A DNA stretch of 64,000 nucleotides from assembly GCA_964034945.1 (NCBI GenBank), contig OZ035960.1:46107002-46171001 (forward strand). The letters are read 5' to 3'. A program made the position numbers and the translations under genes. Below are positions 46,704 to 58,753 of the stretch, in pieces. The notes below the pieces were generated by a model. That model did not search any database and had not been told where the DNA came from. It saw only the letters and a program-made list of their open reading frames with translations. The stretch comes from Chrysopilus asiliformis (taxonomy: Eukaryota > Arthropoda > Insecta > Diptera > Rhagionidae). How positions within the stretch are numbered: the first letter of the stretch is position 1; each line of letters begins with the position of its first letter.

Positions 46704-49569
46704 TTAAACGATTGTGAAACGTAAATTTAGTGTCGCAGAGCCTGACAGCAGAAGTCAAAAAGTTATAAAAATCTACGTGTGGTCTAACAATGATCCTTCA
46801 AACGCCCTTGTCTGACTGAAATTGAAAAAGGAAATCTTGAGAAATCGAAAAGAAATAATACCCAAGTGTCACTCACAGATGAACTTTCCGCCTGCATAAT
46901 TACGGTACCAAAAAGAAAACTTCTTTGGCAAAGTCAAATACGTTTCAACATCAGAACATCAGAAAGGTGTGGATTAACATTTTCTTCGGATTATTTTCTG
47001 TGCTGCGTAGCTAAAGTTCTTGAGTGGTGGTCAATTTACAAAAGGTTCCACACCAGTTTTCACTATTGCCACCGGTTGACAATGGCATGGTGTCGCATAT
47101 CCTAGTTACTGAAACCCACACAAGCATGCACACTTAGAAACGTGAATTTTGTCCTTTTTCTTTTGCTAACATCCGGTGGAGGTCACCCTGCGGTCGTGTA
47201 CGTGAAATGTCGCCAAAACATTCATAAAAATTTCCTTAAGCATCGCGTATCGAACTTCTTGGAAGCTTTTATATCTCTTATTCGGTGTCTTCTTTTTACA
47301 ATGCTTGCTTTTTTGACTTTTTCTGCCAATTGCTGCATTCCATTTTTATCCTTTTTGTGTTATCCGAAATTGTTGGCGGCCATCTTTTGATACAAAATTT
47401 TTTTTTTTTTTATTAAATTGACCTTCCAAGAATACAGAATTTGATACGAGCTTCACTGTGGTAGTTAGCCTGACCCGATCAGGGCTTCAATTTGTGGATA
47501 TCAACAGAATCGAAATTGCCTGTTCTCTGGTCCCTGGACTCACAATCGGGTACCCGGATCCGGGCACTAACCGGCTTTTTGACAGAATCGCTCCAGACTA
47601 AGAGATAAAAAAAATTAATATACGTACATAACTGTAATTTTATAAGATAAAATAATATACTTTTGATTTGTAACCTGCAATTAATAAATATGCTTAATAT
47701 TTTAATGTCTAAAATGTCTTTTTTTGTAAAAACTTTTTTTGATTATAAGAAAAAATTGCTTTTTTTGCTTATAACAAAAAAAAATCTGTTCACAAATTTC
47801 TTGCTTACAATGTAAAATATTTTGTTAACTTTAGTTTCGCTGGTTGATCTAATTTTAAGGATTTTTCGTGGTAGTCAGGATTTTTTTTATGTCAAGTACT
47901 ACAGATCTGTATTACGCCCAAAATTTTTGCATCATCATCGAATTTTTCATAGAATCCTTGGAATTTCTACTTTCTTTCAGGTAACTTTACTTTGATTGAA
48001 ATATTTTCGTTTTACTCACAAGGATCCCGAAAAATATACGTTGGGGGAGTGACCTGTTCGTTGTTGAAACTTTGGTGGGAAGAATTCACCAAAATTTTTT
48101 CCCCCCCCCCAAGCACTAATCTCTGGAAATTCCGAGAAAAATGAGCCACCAGGGTGATAACAGCTAACGAAGGGCTAATGTCCGATTGTTAATCGGTGTT
48201 TGTGATATGGGAACCCCCGACAAGAAGAACAATAAATGGAGATTTCCCATTCTTGATTTCCTTGTCATGCCACAGGAGCTACAAGAGATTCATGGGAAAA
48301 CTTGGGGTGAAAGATCGAGCAGCGGTCATGTGGTTCCCAGCAAAAATCAAATGAACCGAGAAGAACATAAGAAAAGGGCCATTGGGTGCAATTGCAATTT
48401 CCAAACTAGTATACACCTACGGCGATTGTCTCCACACAAATGCAAAAAAAAACCTCCAATCCTCACTTTATTACTGTGCCTCTGGTCGCCCCAGTTCAGG
48501 ATGATGACGTGCGCGGTTGACGTTTTTTACCCCCAATATGAAATTTCCAGTTAACTGCTGCACAAACACATTCGACTGTGGAGGGAAAACCCCAACCTTC
48601 ACTCCTGGATTTACACAAGCAAAATCGACCGATCCTGTTGGGAATTGGTCTGGCGTAGATGATGTGAGGGATAAAAATTTCTGGGATTTCCCAAATTTTC
48701 AACCCCCCATGGATGAGTGTCTCCGACTCGTTTATCACAAACAGAAACACCCACCACCACTGTGACAGGCAGAAGTAGTAGATCCGCTATGTTATGTTGT
48801 GCGGGAGCATAATGCATTTATGGATTCAGTGGCATCCCCCATCCAACCAGAGTCGTTTATTATTTATGTTTTGAACAAATACTTGTCTAGATTCTTACAT
48901 ATGTACATCGCGCCCACAAGTATTTATTTTCTGCCATTCATTCATTTCTGTTTATGTATGGAGCTTGGAAGCTTCTAGTGGAGCGAGCGACTCTAAGCTT
49001 CAGGTCGCTGGGTGTTGTGCCCGACAGTTTCTATCCCTCTGCACCACAATGCATTTAAGTACTTCGGAGTATGAGTTATGACCAAGCAGGGTAGTTACTC
49101 ACCCTATCGATTGTGTAACTTATCCGCACACTTTAACACTCCGACGTCATCGTCCGGCCCTGATCTCTGGCTATATGGAGAAAGATCCAGGGTCTAATGC
49201 TGCTGCTGGAACTGAAACCCTTCACGGTGGAAATGGTTTCGAAGTGCTACTGGAGCTGGTCGATGTTGGCGACTGTAGATGTGCGCATAGTTGCCTACGT
49301 TTTTCCTATGGAAAAGAGAAATTTAAATGATGGAAGCGTCATGCGGTTTCGTGGTGTTGGTGATTTAGATAAGGATAAAGTCCTGATAAATGTCCATCGG
49401 TAGCATTTTTTTGGGTGGTTTTCCGGGCACATCCCAATGAATGTAGCTGGGACGCTTCTTTGGATACGTGACGAATTATACGTTTTGGTGGAGTGTTACC
49501 AACACAAATGGAGTGTGAGTTTTCATTTTCAGTTAGATGAGTCTATTTTGGATTATCAGTTAGGAACGA
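46704..49569. other. Long, relatively repeat-poor region without recognised gene
   Basis: Composition is less AT-rich than elsewhere at 47450-47600 and 48140-49400, and no repeat family of the window occurs. A 122-codon frame at 48186-48554 and overlapping frames at 48496-48817 show no domain, so coding is doubtful. Intron or regulatory DNA of spen, or an unrecognised non-coding exon, are alternatives. Confidence 0.4.
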
Positions 49570-49825
49570 AAGGTTTGAGTTTGGATTATTTTCTTCATTT
49601 AAAAAAACTAAAGTTTTTTGAAAATTTCTCGGAAATTATGCGCTATTATGAAAAAATGCATATAACCGAATACAAAGGAAATAAAATTTCCTGCATTTTT
49701 TGCTTTAACGGTTTTACGTATCTTTAACGGTTCTTGAGATATTTGGAAAAAAATTTTTTTTTTACATATTTTTCCGAAACTAAATATTGCAGGGGAAAGT
49801 TTTGTGTTGATCACAACTGATATTT
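49570..49825 (+). repeat. Family B fragment
   Basis: TTTCTCGGAAATTATGCGC, AAAATTTCCTGCATTTTT, AACGGTTCTTGAGATATTTG, then AGTTTTGTGTTGATCACAAC and TGATATTTTT, the same 3' end as the other B copies. A family A copy starts immediately after it. Confidence 0.6.
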
Positions 49826-50352
49826 TTATACCCGTATGGTATGTATACCAAAGAGTATACTAACTTTGCCTTACCGTTTGTAACGCCAAGATCCCGTCAT
49901 CACACACAAAAATGAATTACACCAGTGTGTTTAGAATGATAAAAAAAATTGAATTTTGCATGTCCGTCCGTCCGTCCGTCTGTCCGTCTGTGGCGCGGAT
50001 TGCGGGCGCACGGATTGAGCTAGAGACTAGAAATTTTGCACAGTTCCGTTTTTCGTAAAATGCGAGGCCAAGTTCGTTAATGAGCGAAAATGGACCATAC
50101 GAACGAAAACGTTTTTTGCGAATATCTCAAAAACGATGCATTTTATCAAAAAAGCCCAGGAACAAAAGTTATTTAGGATATGATTCTACATAAAACTCCC
50201 ATACATCAAAATCCGATTGGAATGAATTTTAAAAAATTTTATTGGAAAGTTTGATCTCATAGTGGAATTTTGATAAAACTGTTCGCCATTCACTTAAATC
50301 ACCATACGGGTTTTCAATAATTGCCAGATTGGCAATTATAGCTTTTGTTATG
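49826..50352 (+). repeat. Family A repeat
   Basis: Starts TATACCCGTATGG directly after the family B end and finishes with CACCATACGGG and ATTGCCAGATTGGCAAT. Contains GTCCGTCCGTCCGTCTGTCC and ATTGAGCTAGAGAC. Same structure as 45876-46440. Confidence 0.87.
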
Positions 50353-51534
50353 TTTATATATACAAAAATATATAAGAAGTATCTGCACTTTTGAGCGTAT
50401 GCAATAAAGGGTTAATGTTGTGTTATTTGCCTCATGTGATCGATTTCCAATATTTAATTTTAGTATCAATCCACGGCTACGATACGGATTGCTTTTGAAA
50501 CAAACATACGTAGGTTTTGTGACCCTACCTATGTTTGTTTTGAAAACAAATAATATTATGTACATGTTACCTAAAACAAATATTCCTGGATCAGTAGAAA
50601 GATATGTTATTCGATTTAAACCCGCAGAATTTAATTAAAATAATTCGTTAAATAAAATATTTTAATTAAATTTTAACCACTGTGACTGATCGCTTTTATC
50701 TGTATGCCTCCACAGGTACCACTATTGGAGCCTATGTGGATATTCATCATCCCTTACGATGCATCCACACCTCAATTTCCAATGTGAGAGTGTTTATAAT
50801 TGAAATCCAACGGATTCTCTGTTTTGTTAGCCAAATAAAAACAAATAAAAAGCCACTGAAAAAAAAAATCTTTTTAACTTAACTGCCAGCCAGGTTACCT
50901 TTTCAATTAAAAAAGAAAAAAAGAAAACATAAACAGGTGGTGCTGCTTAGCAAAACCTGGCCTACATTGCATTTGTGTGCAAAAATCGTGAATAAATAAA
51001 TGAGAAACAGTCACGTTGCAATTAACTTCTATGCTGCGTTTCTATTGTAGAACTTATAAGTGGTTGTGTTTTGAATTTGCTCCCGTCACACGTAAACGCC
51101 GTTACCTACTACTATATACACCTGTTTATCTGTCATTAGGTAGATATATTCCCCATAACTCTGCCGATTCCCACCAGAATCTACCCAGGCCAAGAGTGAT
51201 CTATGTTAGTCATAGCATAGAGATAATATGCATTTATGCACAATATGCTATCGTTAATTCGCTCGTAAATGCCATGAGTTTTTTTTGTCTTGTTTTAAAA
51301 ACTATACAAAATGCATTCAGATAAGACTTCTCATTGCATTATTATTCTTTGGTCCTAATATGCAATTTTTATTCTCGCTCTGTGGAGTCTGTGAGATAAA
51401 AGTGCCAGTCAACTGTAGAGATTACACAGTTAAAAATATTTCAAGTATTTTACAAGCTTTTAACGTTAGTTCACTTTGAAATGTTTGTCGAATTTCTTTG
51501 GAGAGTTTCGCGACGAAATTGAATGAGAATTTAC
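50353..51534. other. No gene recognised; small hairpin at about 50498-50542
   Basis: AAACAAACATACGTAGG and CCTACCTATGTTTGTTTT form a hairpin of about 17 bp arms. Other frames (for example 51016-51324) lack motifs. Confidence 0.45.
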
Positions 51535-51538
51535 TTAA

Positions 51539-51743
51539 CACATTGACTGCCATGGCTATCATGTTTGATAGCCAGTGGTGCTTCCTTGGAGCCATATCTA
51601 TCGTATTTGGTAGACAGTGGTGCTTTCCTGGGGGCCATGGCTTTGAAAAAAATATAACTATATGTTGAAAACAGCACAAAACACAAAGAAACTGTTTTGG
51701 CATTTTTTTAAACATTTGGAAAATTGATTTGGCAGTCAACGTG
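51539..51743. mobile_element. piggyBac-like MITE, copy 4
   Basis: Starts CACATTGACTGCCATGG and ends GGCAGTCAACGTG, bounded by TTAA at 51535-51538 and 51744-51747. ATGGCTATCATGTTTGATAG, and AAACATTTGGAAAATTGATT near the end, match copy 1. A GCCAGTGGTGCTT-type phrase is duplicated inside. Confidence 0.87.
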
Positions 51744-51747
51744 TTAA

Positions 51748-52582
51748 GGAGACTTTGTTATTTGTCTGATGCTTAGGGTGACCATACGACGTATCGGACG
51801 TTAAACTTTTGTCCAGGATTTTCAAATTAAGTGTTAAAAAATCTACTAAAGGCTAAACATACTTTACTTCGGCCAGGAGTCGCTGTAAATTGCCTGCGGC
51901 GCAGATTTTTTAATTGTTTTTCTTTGGTTTTCGTCCAAATCAGGTTTTAATTTCTTTATGAAATTTGTTGTTTTGTTGGTGTTTTGGTTCAGGTACTCCC
52001 ATCGTTCCCCTGCTTATGTGCTTCCGGATTAACCTAAAATAAATATTGTTACCCTACGCTGTTATCAGCGTGATTGCCAGGTGCGTGTCCCTACTATCAC
52101 AGCAGGTTGCAGAATCGTCATCGGACCTTAAAGTGTATTACTAGTGGTAGCTTTTAAAATAATTATTTGTAAAAGATTTAAATTTTGCATTTAGTAAATG
52201 CCATTGAAACAAGTGTAGGTATCTCAATTGTTTTTGGTAATTTGTTTTCATCGAAAAAGCACTATTAAAATCCGTTGTTTTTTTCAAAAACGTACTAAAT
52301 TTGAAGTTTTTAGAATTAATATTGGGAGTGCAAATGGAAAACCGCCGTTTTCCAATAGATGGCGCTAGCAGTAAAATGCTGGTCAAAATGTCTGATCGGA
52401 AACGTCAAATGATAAGCTGGGCATCTGTCAAGGACTCCTTCTCATAAAATTTGTGAATTTTTATGGCCGTCATATATTTTTTTGTGCGTGAAAATGTCCA
52501 CCTGTTCCAATCGATGACGCAAATACCACCTGTTCCGATCGAAGTCGGATAGCCTGGCTGAGCAACACTTCCGTTCTATATG
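51748..52582. other. No gene recognised; possible retroposon 3' part at right
   Basis: Sequence just before the (TAAA)n array (52440-52582) could be the 3' end of a non-LTR retroposon, since such elements often end in simple A/T-rich repeats. No reverse transcriptase motif was seen. Confidence 0.4.
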
Positions 52583-52610
52583 TAAATAAATAAATAAATA
52601 AATAAATAAA
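52583..52610. repeat. (TAAA)7 microsatellite
   Basis: Seven perfect TAAA units. Confidence 0.95.
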
Positions 52611-54277
52611 GAATTCTTCTGTTTATAATTTGTGTCATGCGGCCCTTAAGATTGTGTAATTTCTGGAGAAATTACGAGGGGCAAAATTTATAGCTTTTAA
52701 AAACTGCAAAAAAATAAGACAAAAAGTGTTTAGAATAGAATTTTACACAACTCTCCCATGCATCAAAATTTCATTGGAATACCAGTTTTCCTTTTTCCCA
52801 TAGACGGGATTTATTTTCATCAAAATTTGTTATGGCTATTGGCGGAAAGGCTATTTTGTACTAAACCTGGTCCCGAAATTTTGAGTTTTTTGGAAGGTAT
52901 TAAACTTTCATATTTTTCTTCTGCGGTCAATTTTTTTCAGTATTGTGGAAGGAATCGATTTTTATGTATTTTGCTTGTGTTTGAATGGAATCCTCAACTT
53001 GTGAAGTTACGATGTTTTTCAACAGTGTATCTAGCAGGATTTATATTTTTTTTCAATTTCAATCACAGCTCGTCTGTCTAATTTGGGACGCACAATTTAA
53101 TTTGGCGAGTGCTACGAATTTGGTACACAATTTAGCATTGAATTTGATTTTCGCATTAAACCACAATAAGTCAAACTGTCGAGTGCGGATTTGGATGCGT
53201 TATAAGCCAAGAAGCATCAGGCAACTGTGCAAGAAAAGGAAAAAAAAAAACAGCAACAATAATTGTTACTAATACTGCAAAAAGTCATTCTTTTTTTTTA
53301 ACAGATGGTGCTATAGTCGTCGAATATATATACATATAGTCTAATGTTGTTATTCAGATCGAGGTCTACTTGACATGACGGTCTACCTTTTATGGCAACG
53401 TTCACGAACGATTCATCAAGCTCAGCGGAAAGGGGAGAACGATCTAAGGTGAAACGAGGTGAAAAATCTGGTTTTTCCTCACTTCCCTTTGCCCTCGTAC
53501 TACAATTACGTTCAACCAAAGAATTTTCTATTGGCGCAGCCGAACGGTAGGCGGCCATAGCAATGAGTTGGCTGCAAGTTGGCAATCGAACAACTTGACA
53601 TAATTTAAAAGTCATTCACATTAGAAATTTGTTAGAAAACAACAATTTTTCTTCTTTTGCTTTTATTTTAATCTTATACTAAGTTTTCTGTTGCTGTTTG
53701 CTAGTTTTGGCTAACATTGCACATTTAAGTGTGATGGTGACGCCTTCAAAGAGCCGACAAGGGCTTTAGCTGCATGCACTTGTAGATCAGCAATCAAAAA
53801 ATTAATGCCATCTGTCTAATTAGTTTTCACTTCACGGCTTATAATTTGCTAATGAAATTAAATTTGAAAGTTTGCGGTTTATATACCACTTTGAGTGGCA
53901 CTACTGAGAACATGAAGTTCCCGATGTCCAATTGAATTGTTACCGATTTTAGACTTTAATCGAGTCATAGAGTTTTAAAATTTAAAATCTTGCCAAAAAT
54001 CATAAAATTTTCAACAAAAATATGCCGATTCTAGTTGACCCATAAAGGACCGCCCTAGGTGGCGCCTAAATCGCCACTAGCCGGATGTAAATTGTAGATT
54101 AGTACAACGAATTCAAACCGGTGACTTCAAAACATGATTAAAATTTTCTTCCATGGTCTTGTATTTGTATTTATTTTTACAAGCTAATTGACTAGACATT
54201 GAGGCTGGGTTCTAGCATAAATTCGAACCTCATGAAGGAAAAAAACATGGAAATATCCTTTTCTGGCAACTATTATT
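52611..54277. other. No gene recognised
   Basis: A minus-strand frame of 105 codons (53298-53615) has more balanced base composition than its surroundings and Ser/Arg/Glu-rich content (SLVERNCSTRAKGSEEKPDF) but no identified family. It is left uncalled. The rest is AT-rich. Confidence 0.4.
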
Positions 54278-54406
54278 AGGCACTATCACAGAATCCGATA
54301 CGAATGATTCGGATCGTAAACTCAATGTTGTTGTTAATGTTTTATACCAACAACAACATTGAGTTTACGATCCGAATCATTCGTATCGGATTCTGTGATA
54401 GGGCCT
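54278..54406. mobile_element. 129-bp near-perfect hairpin MITE
   Basis: Two 58-bp arms differ at one base: AGGCACTATCACAGAATCCG and AGGCCCTATCACAGAATCCG (reversed right arm), continuing identically to CAATGTTGTTGTT. The spacer is 13 bp. ATT flanks both sides. The core AACAACAACATTGA...TTACGATCC resembles that of the 55843 element. Confidence 0.9.
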
Positions 54407-54994
54407 ATTAATACTTTTTTTTCCTATAATCAATGTTTTTAACAAAGTTTGACTGCCGTTTTTATCTAGATAATCACAGTCAAAAATTGAGACAAACTTT
54501 CTTTTCTCTCATTGGTTTTTTAAAAACTCCAGGATTTTTTTTGCCGTGTAATGAAGTTACAGAAGGGATATTTTTCGAAGTCATCTTCGTATTTCCGTTT
54601 GCGATTTCAGATAAAAATATTGAACATCAGGATTTGATTATTGGAATTTCTCGATTTATAGGTCTGCAAAAACAAAAAATAATATAAAAATATTATATTA
54701 TTTTTGTGGATGTTTTCACATCCAATTTTACCCCAATAGGTCAGGCATGTCTGCCCTGAAAACCCATCAGGAACCTGGTTCTGGTATGGAAGCTGGCTCA
54801 CCGTCATCAGAGCCTGCTTTACCAGCTTCAGGATTTGATTTGTCAGACAAAAGACTTTTCTGAGCATATGCCTGTTTTTCTTCATGACAGTGATTGTAAA
54901 CCTGTTTAAGAACATTGTTGCGAAATTTGAAATCCAAATTTGTAAAATTGCGCGAAATATAGAGCTTGGCGCGGAATATGTATCGAAAAACACA
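54407..54994. other. No gene recognised
   Basis: Frames of 104 and 130 codons overlap on the minus strand at 54607-55081 and partly lie in a family C element; no domains. An ATAATATTATATTATTTTT stretch at about 54690 is simple sequence. Confidence 0.45.
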
Positions 54995-55255
54995 CACACA
55001 GGAAAAAAAGATAGTATGTTTAACTATTTTATAATCGAGTCTACAACTAAAATAGTTAATTTCAATTACAAAAATAGTCAAAATAATTTACAAAAAACTC
55101 AATCTACCCACAAAATAGTAAATTTTACTACTACGTAGTTACATTTACTATAAATATAGTCCATATTTGACTATTTTTGTAATTGAAATTAACTGTTATA
55201 GTTGTATTTCCGATTATAAAATAGTTAGATTTAGTATTTATCTCTCTTTTAGGTG
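54995..55255. mobile_element. Family C palindromic MITE, best copy
   Basis: Left: AACTATTTTATAATCGAGTC, then AAAATAGTTAATTTCAATTA. Right, reversed: AACTATTTTATAATCGGAAA, then TAACAGTTAATTTCAATTA. Palindromic TACTACGTAGT lies near 55130. Ends near CACACACAGGAAAAAAAGAT and TTATCTCTCTTTT. Confidence 0.72.
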
Positions 55256-55842
55256 TATTTCCGATTATAACAGAGATTCATGAATTCAATTTTTCAATTC
55301 GAGTTTATTTTGCTCGTATAAATGTAATAAATGTTAAATCAGACTAAAGATATTTTCGTTAACAGACAAACTTTGTAATAATGCTTGGCCTCGCTTGATT
55401 TTTTTGGGTCTTCATTTCAATCAATGAATTTTTGGTGTATTTTATTCTTTAAGAAAAAAGACATAAGTTCTGTTTATTTGTTGTATTCGAGTTGAACTTT
55501 AAACATCTTATAGAACTCAAATAAGTCTACGCAATGCCTTTATAGGATAAAAAATCGGTTGTAAAAACGTTTTTAATATTTATGAAAACCGAAAAAAAAC
55601 GAAAACCGGTTTTTGTAATGGATCGGTTTTGCATTCCCTAATCAGCATCTGATACCACTTCCTATTGACGGTTAATGCCTCTAATATATCCAATGCATGC
55701 TTCAAGATCTGTTTTGGATTAAACGGTGGTTTAAAATTTGAATAAAATATTTAAAATCTAGAAGTTAAACTGTCAGATTTGAAATCAGTAACACAAAATT
55801 ACTCAAAATAAGCTTTAATATCGAGTGCTCCGATAAATTCTG
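55256..55842. other. No gene recognised
   Basis: AT-rich with AAAACCGAAAAAAAACG and AAAACCGGTTTTTG phrases near 55585. No repeat family was identified. Confidence 0.45.
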
Positions 55843-55941
55843 AGGCCCTATCACCGAACACTATACGATTGGTTCGATTCGTCAACAACAAAATTGAACT
55901 TACGATTTGATCCAATCGTATCGTGTTCGGTAATTGGGCCT
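55843..55941. mobile_element. 99-bp hairpin MITE related to 54278 element
   Basis: Left AGGCCCTATCACCGAACACT and reversed right AGGCCCAATTACCGAACACG; both continue with ATACGATTGG. The core CAACAACAAAATTGAACTTA resembles the 54278 element core. No clear target duplication. Confidence 0.78.
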
Positions 55942-56789
55942 CGGTTTTTATCAACCTATGTCAAACAACTCTCGACTACTTGTATTTTGTAAAAAAAAAT
56001 AAGAAACATTTTAACTTTAGTCAGGGGCACTCAATTATCATCAAGCTGTAAATATTGCAGGTGGTATGTATAACTTTATATGTTTACGTGTTGACTAACA
56101 ATAAAAAAAACTGTTTTTTTGTCGCTAATAACAATTCATTAAAAAAATTGTATAATAAAATGCTTCTAGGTGGAAAAAAATTGTCATATGCTTATAATTG
56201 TTTGCAGTGTTCTGATATTATTATAGAATATTCTACAAATATATAAATTCCTTTAAACTCCATTGTACAACGGATAACTACTATTGAAATATTCGAATGT
56301 TTCATGTTTGAGAAATACATCGCGTGTTCAAGATTTTTCTTTCAAGATTTTTCTTTCAAGATTTTTTTTTCAAGATGTGTCAGGTCGATCTATAATTGAA
56401 TAATTCATTTCAATTGTTTGAGATTTCGCATGATCTCCAACATTAAGTGTTTGTACTTTTTAATAGAGGACATGAAAATTATGTAATGCTGATGCATAGT
56501 GAGAAATTCGATGCCAATTCAATTTTGAGAAAACCTTAGTAGGGTTTTTAATTATGGATCATTTAGTTTTTTCATTTGTTATGGAAGAAATAAACAAACA
56601 AATGCAACACCCGTTGAAATACTAGTAGTGAGAGTGTTCTTTTTTTTACTTATTTTTCTGTTTTTCTATTTTTTAATTGTTTTTTATTTTATTTTGTGAT
56701 TGTTTGGAAAAAAATTCACTTAACATTCCCATACAGTGAATTTCAATGGGAGAATTGCATCCCGCTTTCTCTGCAACAATCATTTAAGT
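55942..56789. other. No gene; short tandem at 56327-56375
   Basis: CAAGATTTTTCTTT repeats about three times at 16-bp intervals, ending CAAGATTTTTTTTTCAAG. The remainder is AT-rich without recognised features. Confidence 0.5.
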
Positions 56790-57440
56790 CCTTTTTACTT
56801 TCCTCTTCTATAGAAGGAAAGAATTGTATTCATGACGGAGACCACAGAACTATATAACATAGAACAACTGTCACCATACAAAGCTCTGCTGAAAAATTGT
56901 CCCAAAAGTATTTCCCTCTTTATCGTACTTGAACGCATCCACTGAACTGTATAAGGTCGCGAAATTCAAATTTCACAATTTTGAGACTAACTTTAGGCGC
57001 AAACAAATAACTTTAGGCGCCAACACCATTCCGAAAGTCTATTTTCCTTTGACAGCTCACGGTTTAAACGAGATGACTATATTTATTTTCATACGGTTAT
57101 CTTGCTCTTACTTGACTCGTTTTGATTCACTGAACTGTATTGGAATGGGACCATTTGAGACAGCAAATCGAGCGATCTAGTATATCTATGACGGGGACCG
57201 ACTCGAGAACGGGGGCAGATAAAAAATGTCTGATCAGGACGAAATCCGTTTGATGTAAAATTATAAGGATGTCCGTGCATCTTTCTGTCGGTCTGTCCGT
57301 TGTACAAATCTTAAATAACTCGAGAACGCGTTGACCTAGTGATTTGAAAAATTTTGTAAATAACTTTACAAAAATCGTAATTTTCTATCATGTTTTGGAA
57401 AAGTAACGGTAACTATAACGGGTACCTCCCATACATTTTT
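56790..57440 (+). repeat. Family B/D-related repeat, diverged
   Basis: CTTTTTACTTTCCTCTTCTA, GAATTGTATTCATGACGG, then GTCGGTCTGTCCGTTGTACA and AATAACTCGAGAACGCGTTG echo the start and core order of family B (ACTTTCTTCTA...GTATTGTATTCATG...CTGTCTG...). Middle sequence (56840-57180) is not recognised. No coding. Confidence 0.5.
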
Positions 57441-57860
57441 TTGAAAATCTATCGAAAACTATGCACACCCTAATTCATATTATCGAAATATTCAGATTAT
57501 CGAGTATGATTTTTGGGAGATTCAAAAGACAAAGTTAGGTAACATAATATTAATTTTTGTTATAAGCTAACATTAAAACATGCATATGGTAATTTAATTT
57601 TTTTTGAAGAAAAACTCGCAAATTCTTGACTGCACTTTTTATTGAATTAGCGGTAGCCGCGGCTCCGCCCAAGTTAGACCTAATAATTTGCATGAAAACA
57701 TTTTGTGAACAAAAACTAGGGTCTATCTTTTTTTCAGTACAAGAAAAATTTTCTTACACTAATTCGGATTATCGAATTGCGGTCAATTCGGATTACAGAG
57801 TGTTCAGTGTTAAGGAAGAATCGATTCGAATTTTCGAGATTTCGGATTATCGTGATATAA
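57441..57860. mobile_element. Possible pogo/Tigger-type remnant
   Basis: TTCGGATTATCGA, AATTCGGATTAC, CAGATTATCGAGTA and TTTCGGATTATCG recur across the stretch, like the subterminal repeats of the 21909 element. No pair of clean ends was found. Confidence 0.4.
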
Positions 57861-58352
57861 AAATATTCTTAAATATTTTTTTCCTTATTTCATGCTGTGA
57901 GGTAACATGAAAAAAAAATTAGCAACAATTTCCTATCAGTTGATCACATAAGGTGTGTCATAAAGCAATTTTTTGCCCTTTGATCTTTTGTTTCAGTCCT
58001 CACACGACGTTACGGGTGTGCCATCATTAGTTTAGTTGCATACGACTACATAATTTCGTATAGGATTTTGATTTCTATCTTGAAGGTTCCCCAATAGCCG
58101 GGTTACGAGTAGTGAGAGTTTGTACAAATTGCGATACCATTAGCTGCTGTGCATTGCATTGAAATATCAAAATGTTTTGGCATTTAAACATATTGCAATT
58201 TGATACCATAAATTTTATGTACTTATGATATAAGAATTGCAGCTCAATTTGTTTTGCTCGTCTTTCTTGGTGGTATCGATTTTTTTTTTGTTAAATCAAG
58301 GTAATATGGGTATTCATGATGCCAGATAAAATTACCAATGACGTATTTTTAC

Positions 58353-58572
58353 GCAGAGTGTTTCATTAACGCAATCTTCAAATAATTTGTTTAAAGCGAT
58401 CAGCTCTTTGGCAGCATTCTCTCAGGAGTCAAAAAATTAGAAGCTGTAAATGCCAAGAATCAGGGAAAAATAAACATAAGTTAAAATATGAGAACAAATG
58501 ACTTATTGGTAAAATTTTTATTGTTGCAGCTGAATTTACAAATTTTTTGAATTGTCCGTTAATGAAACACTG
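58353..58572. mobile_element. MITE with CAGWGTGTTTCATTAACG ends
   Basis: Left CAGAGTGTTTCATTAACG and reversed right CAGTGTTTCATTAACG are inverted over about 17 bp, with weaker similarity (TTCAAA..AATTTG) to about 35 bp. Target duplication not determined. The preceding 57861-58352 is AT-rich with no gene. Confidence 0.7.
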
Positions 58573-58753
58573 TCCGTATTTGACGTTTGCCTAAATTTAC
58601 GACGCCAAAATCGTTGCGTAAGCTTACGAGGATCGCGTAAAAAATTTTCCGTACAAATTTTGACGAATTGGGAAGCATACGCTGTTTACGAGAGATTTCC
58701 GAGATATCATGAATACCCTGAATATTTTTACTTTTTGACATTCAAATATCGGG

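Noticed and set aside
48186..48554. 122-codon frame as a novel gene
   Set aside because: Overlapping frames on both strands are equally open, and no domain, splice or start context supports coding.
52020..52140. Possible structural RNA (compact, GC-richer sequence)
   Set aside because: No recognisable rRNA or tRNA landmarks could be matched.
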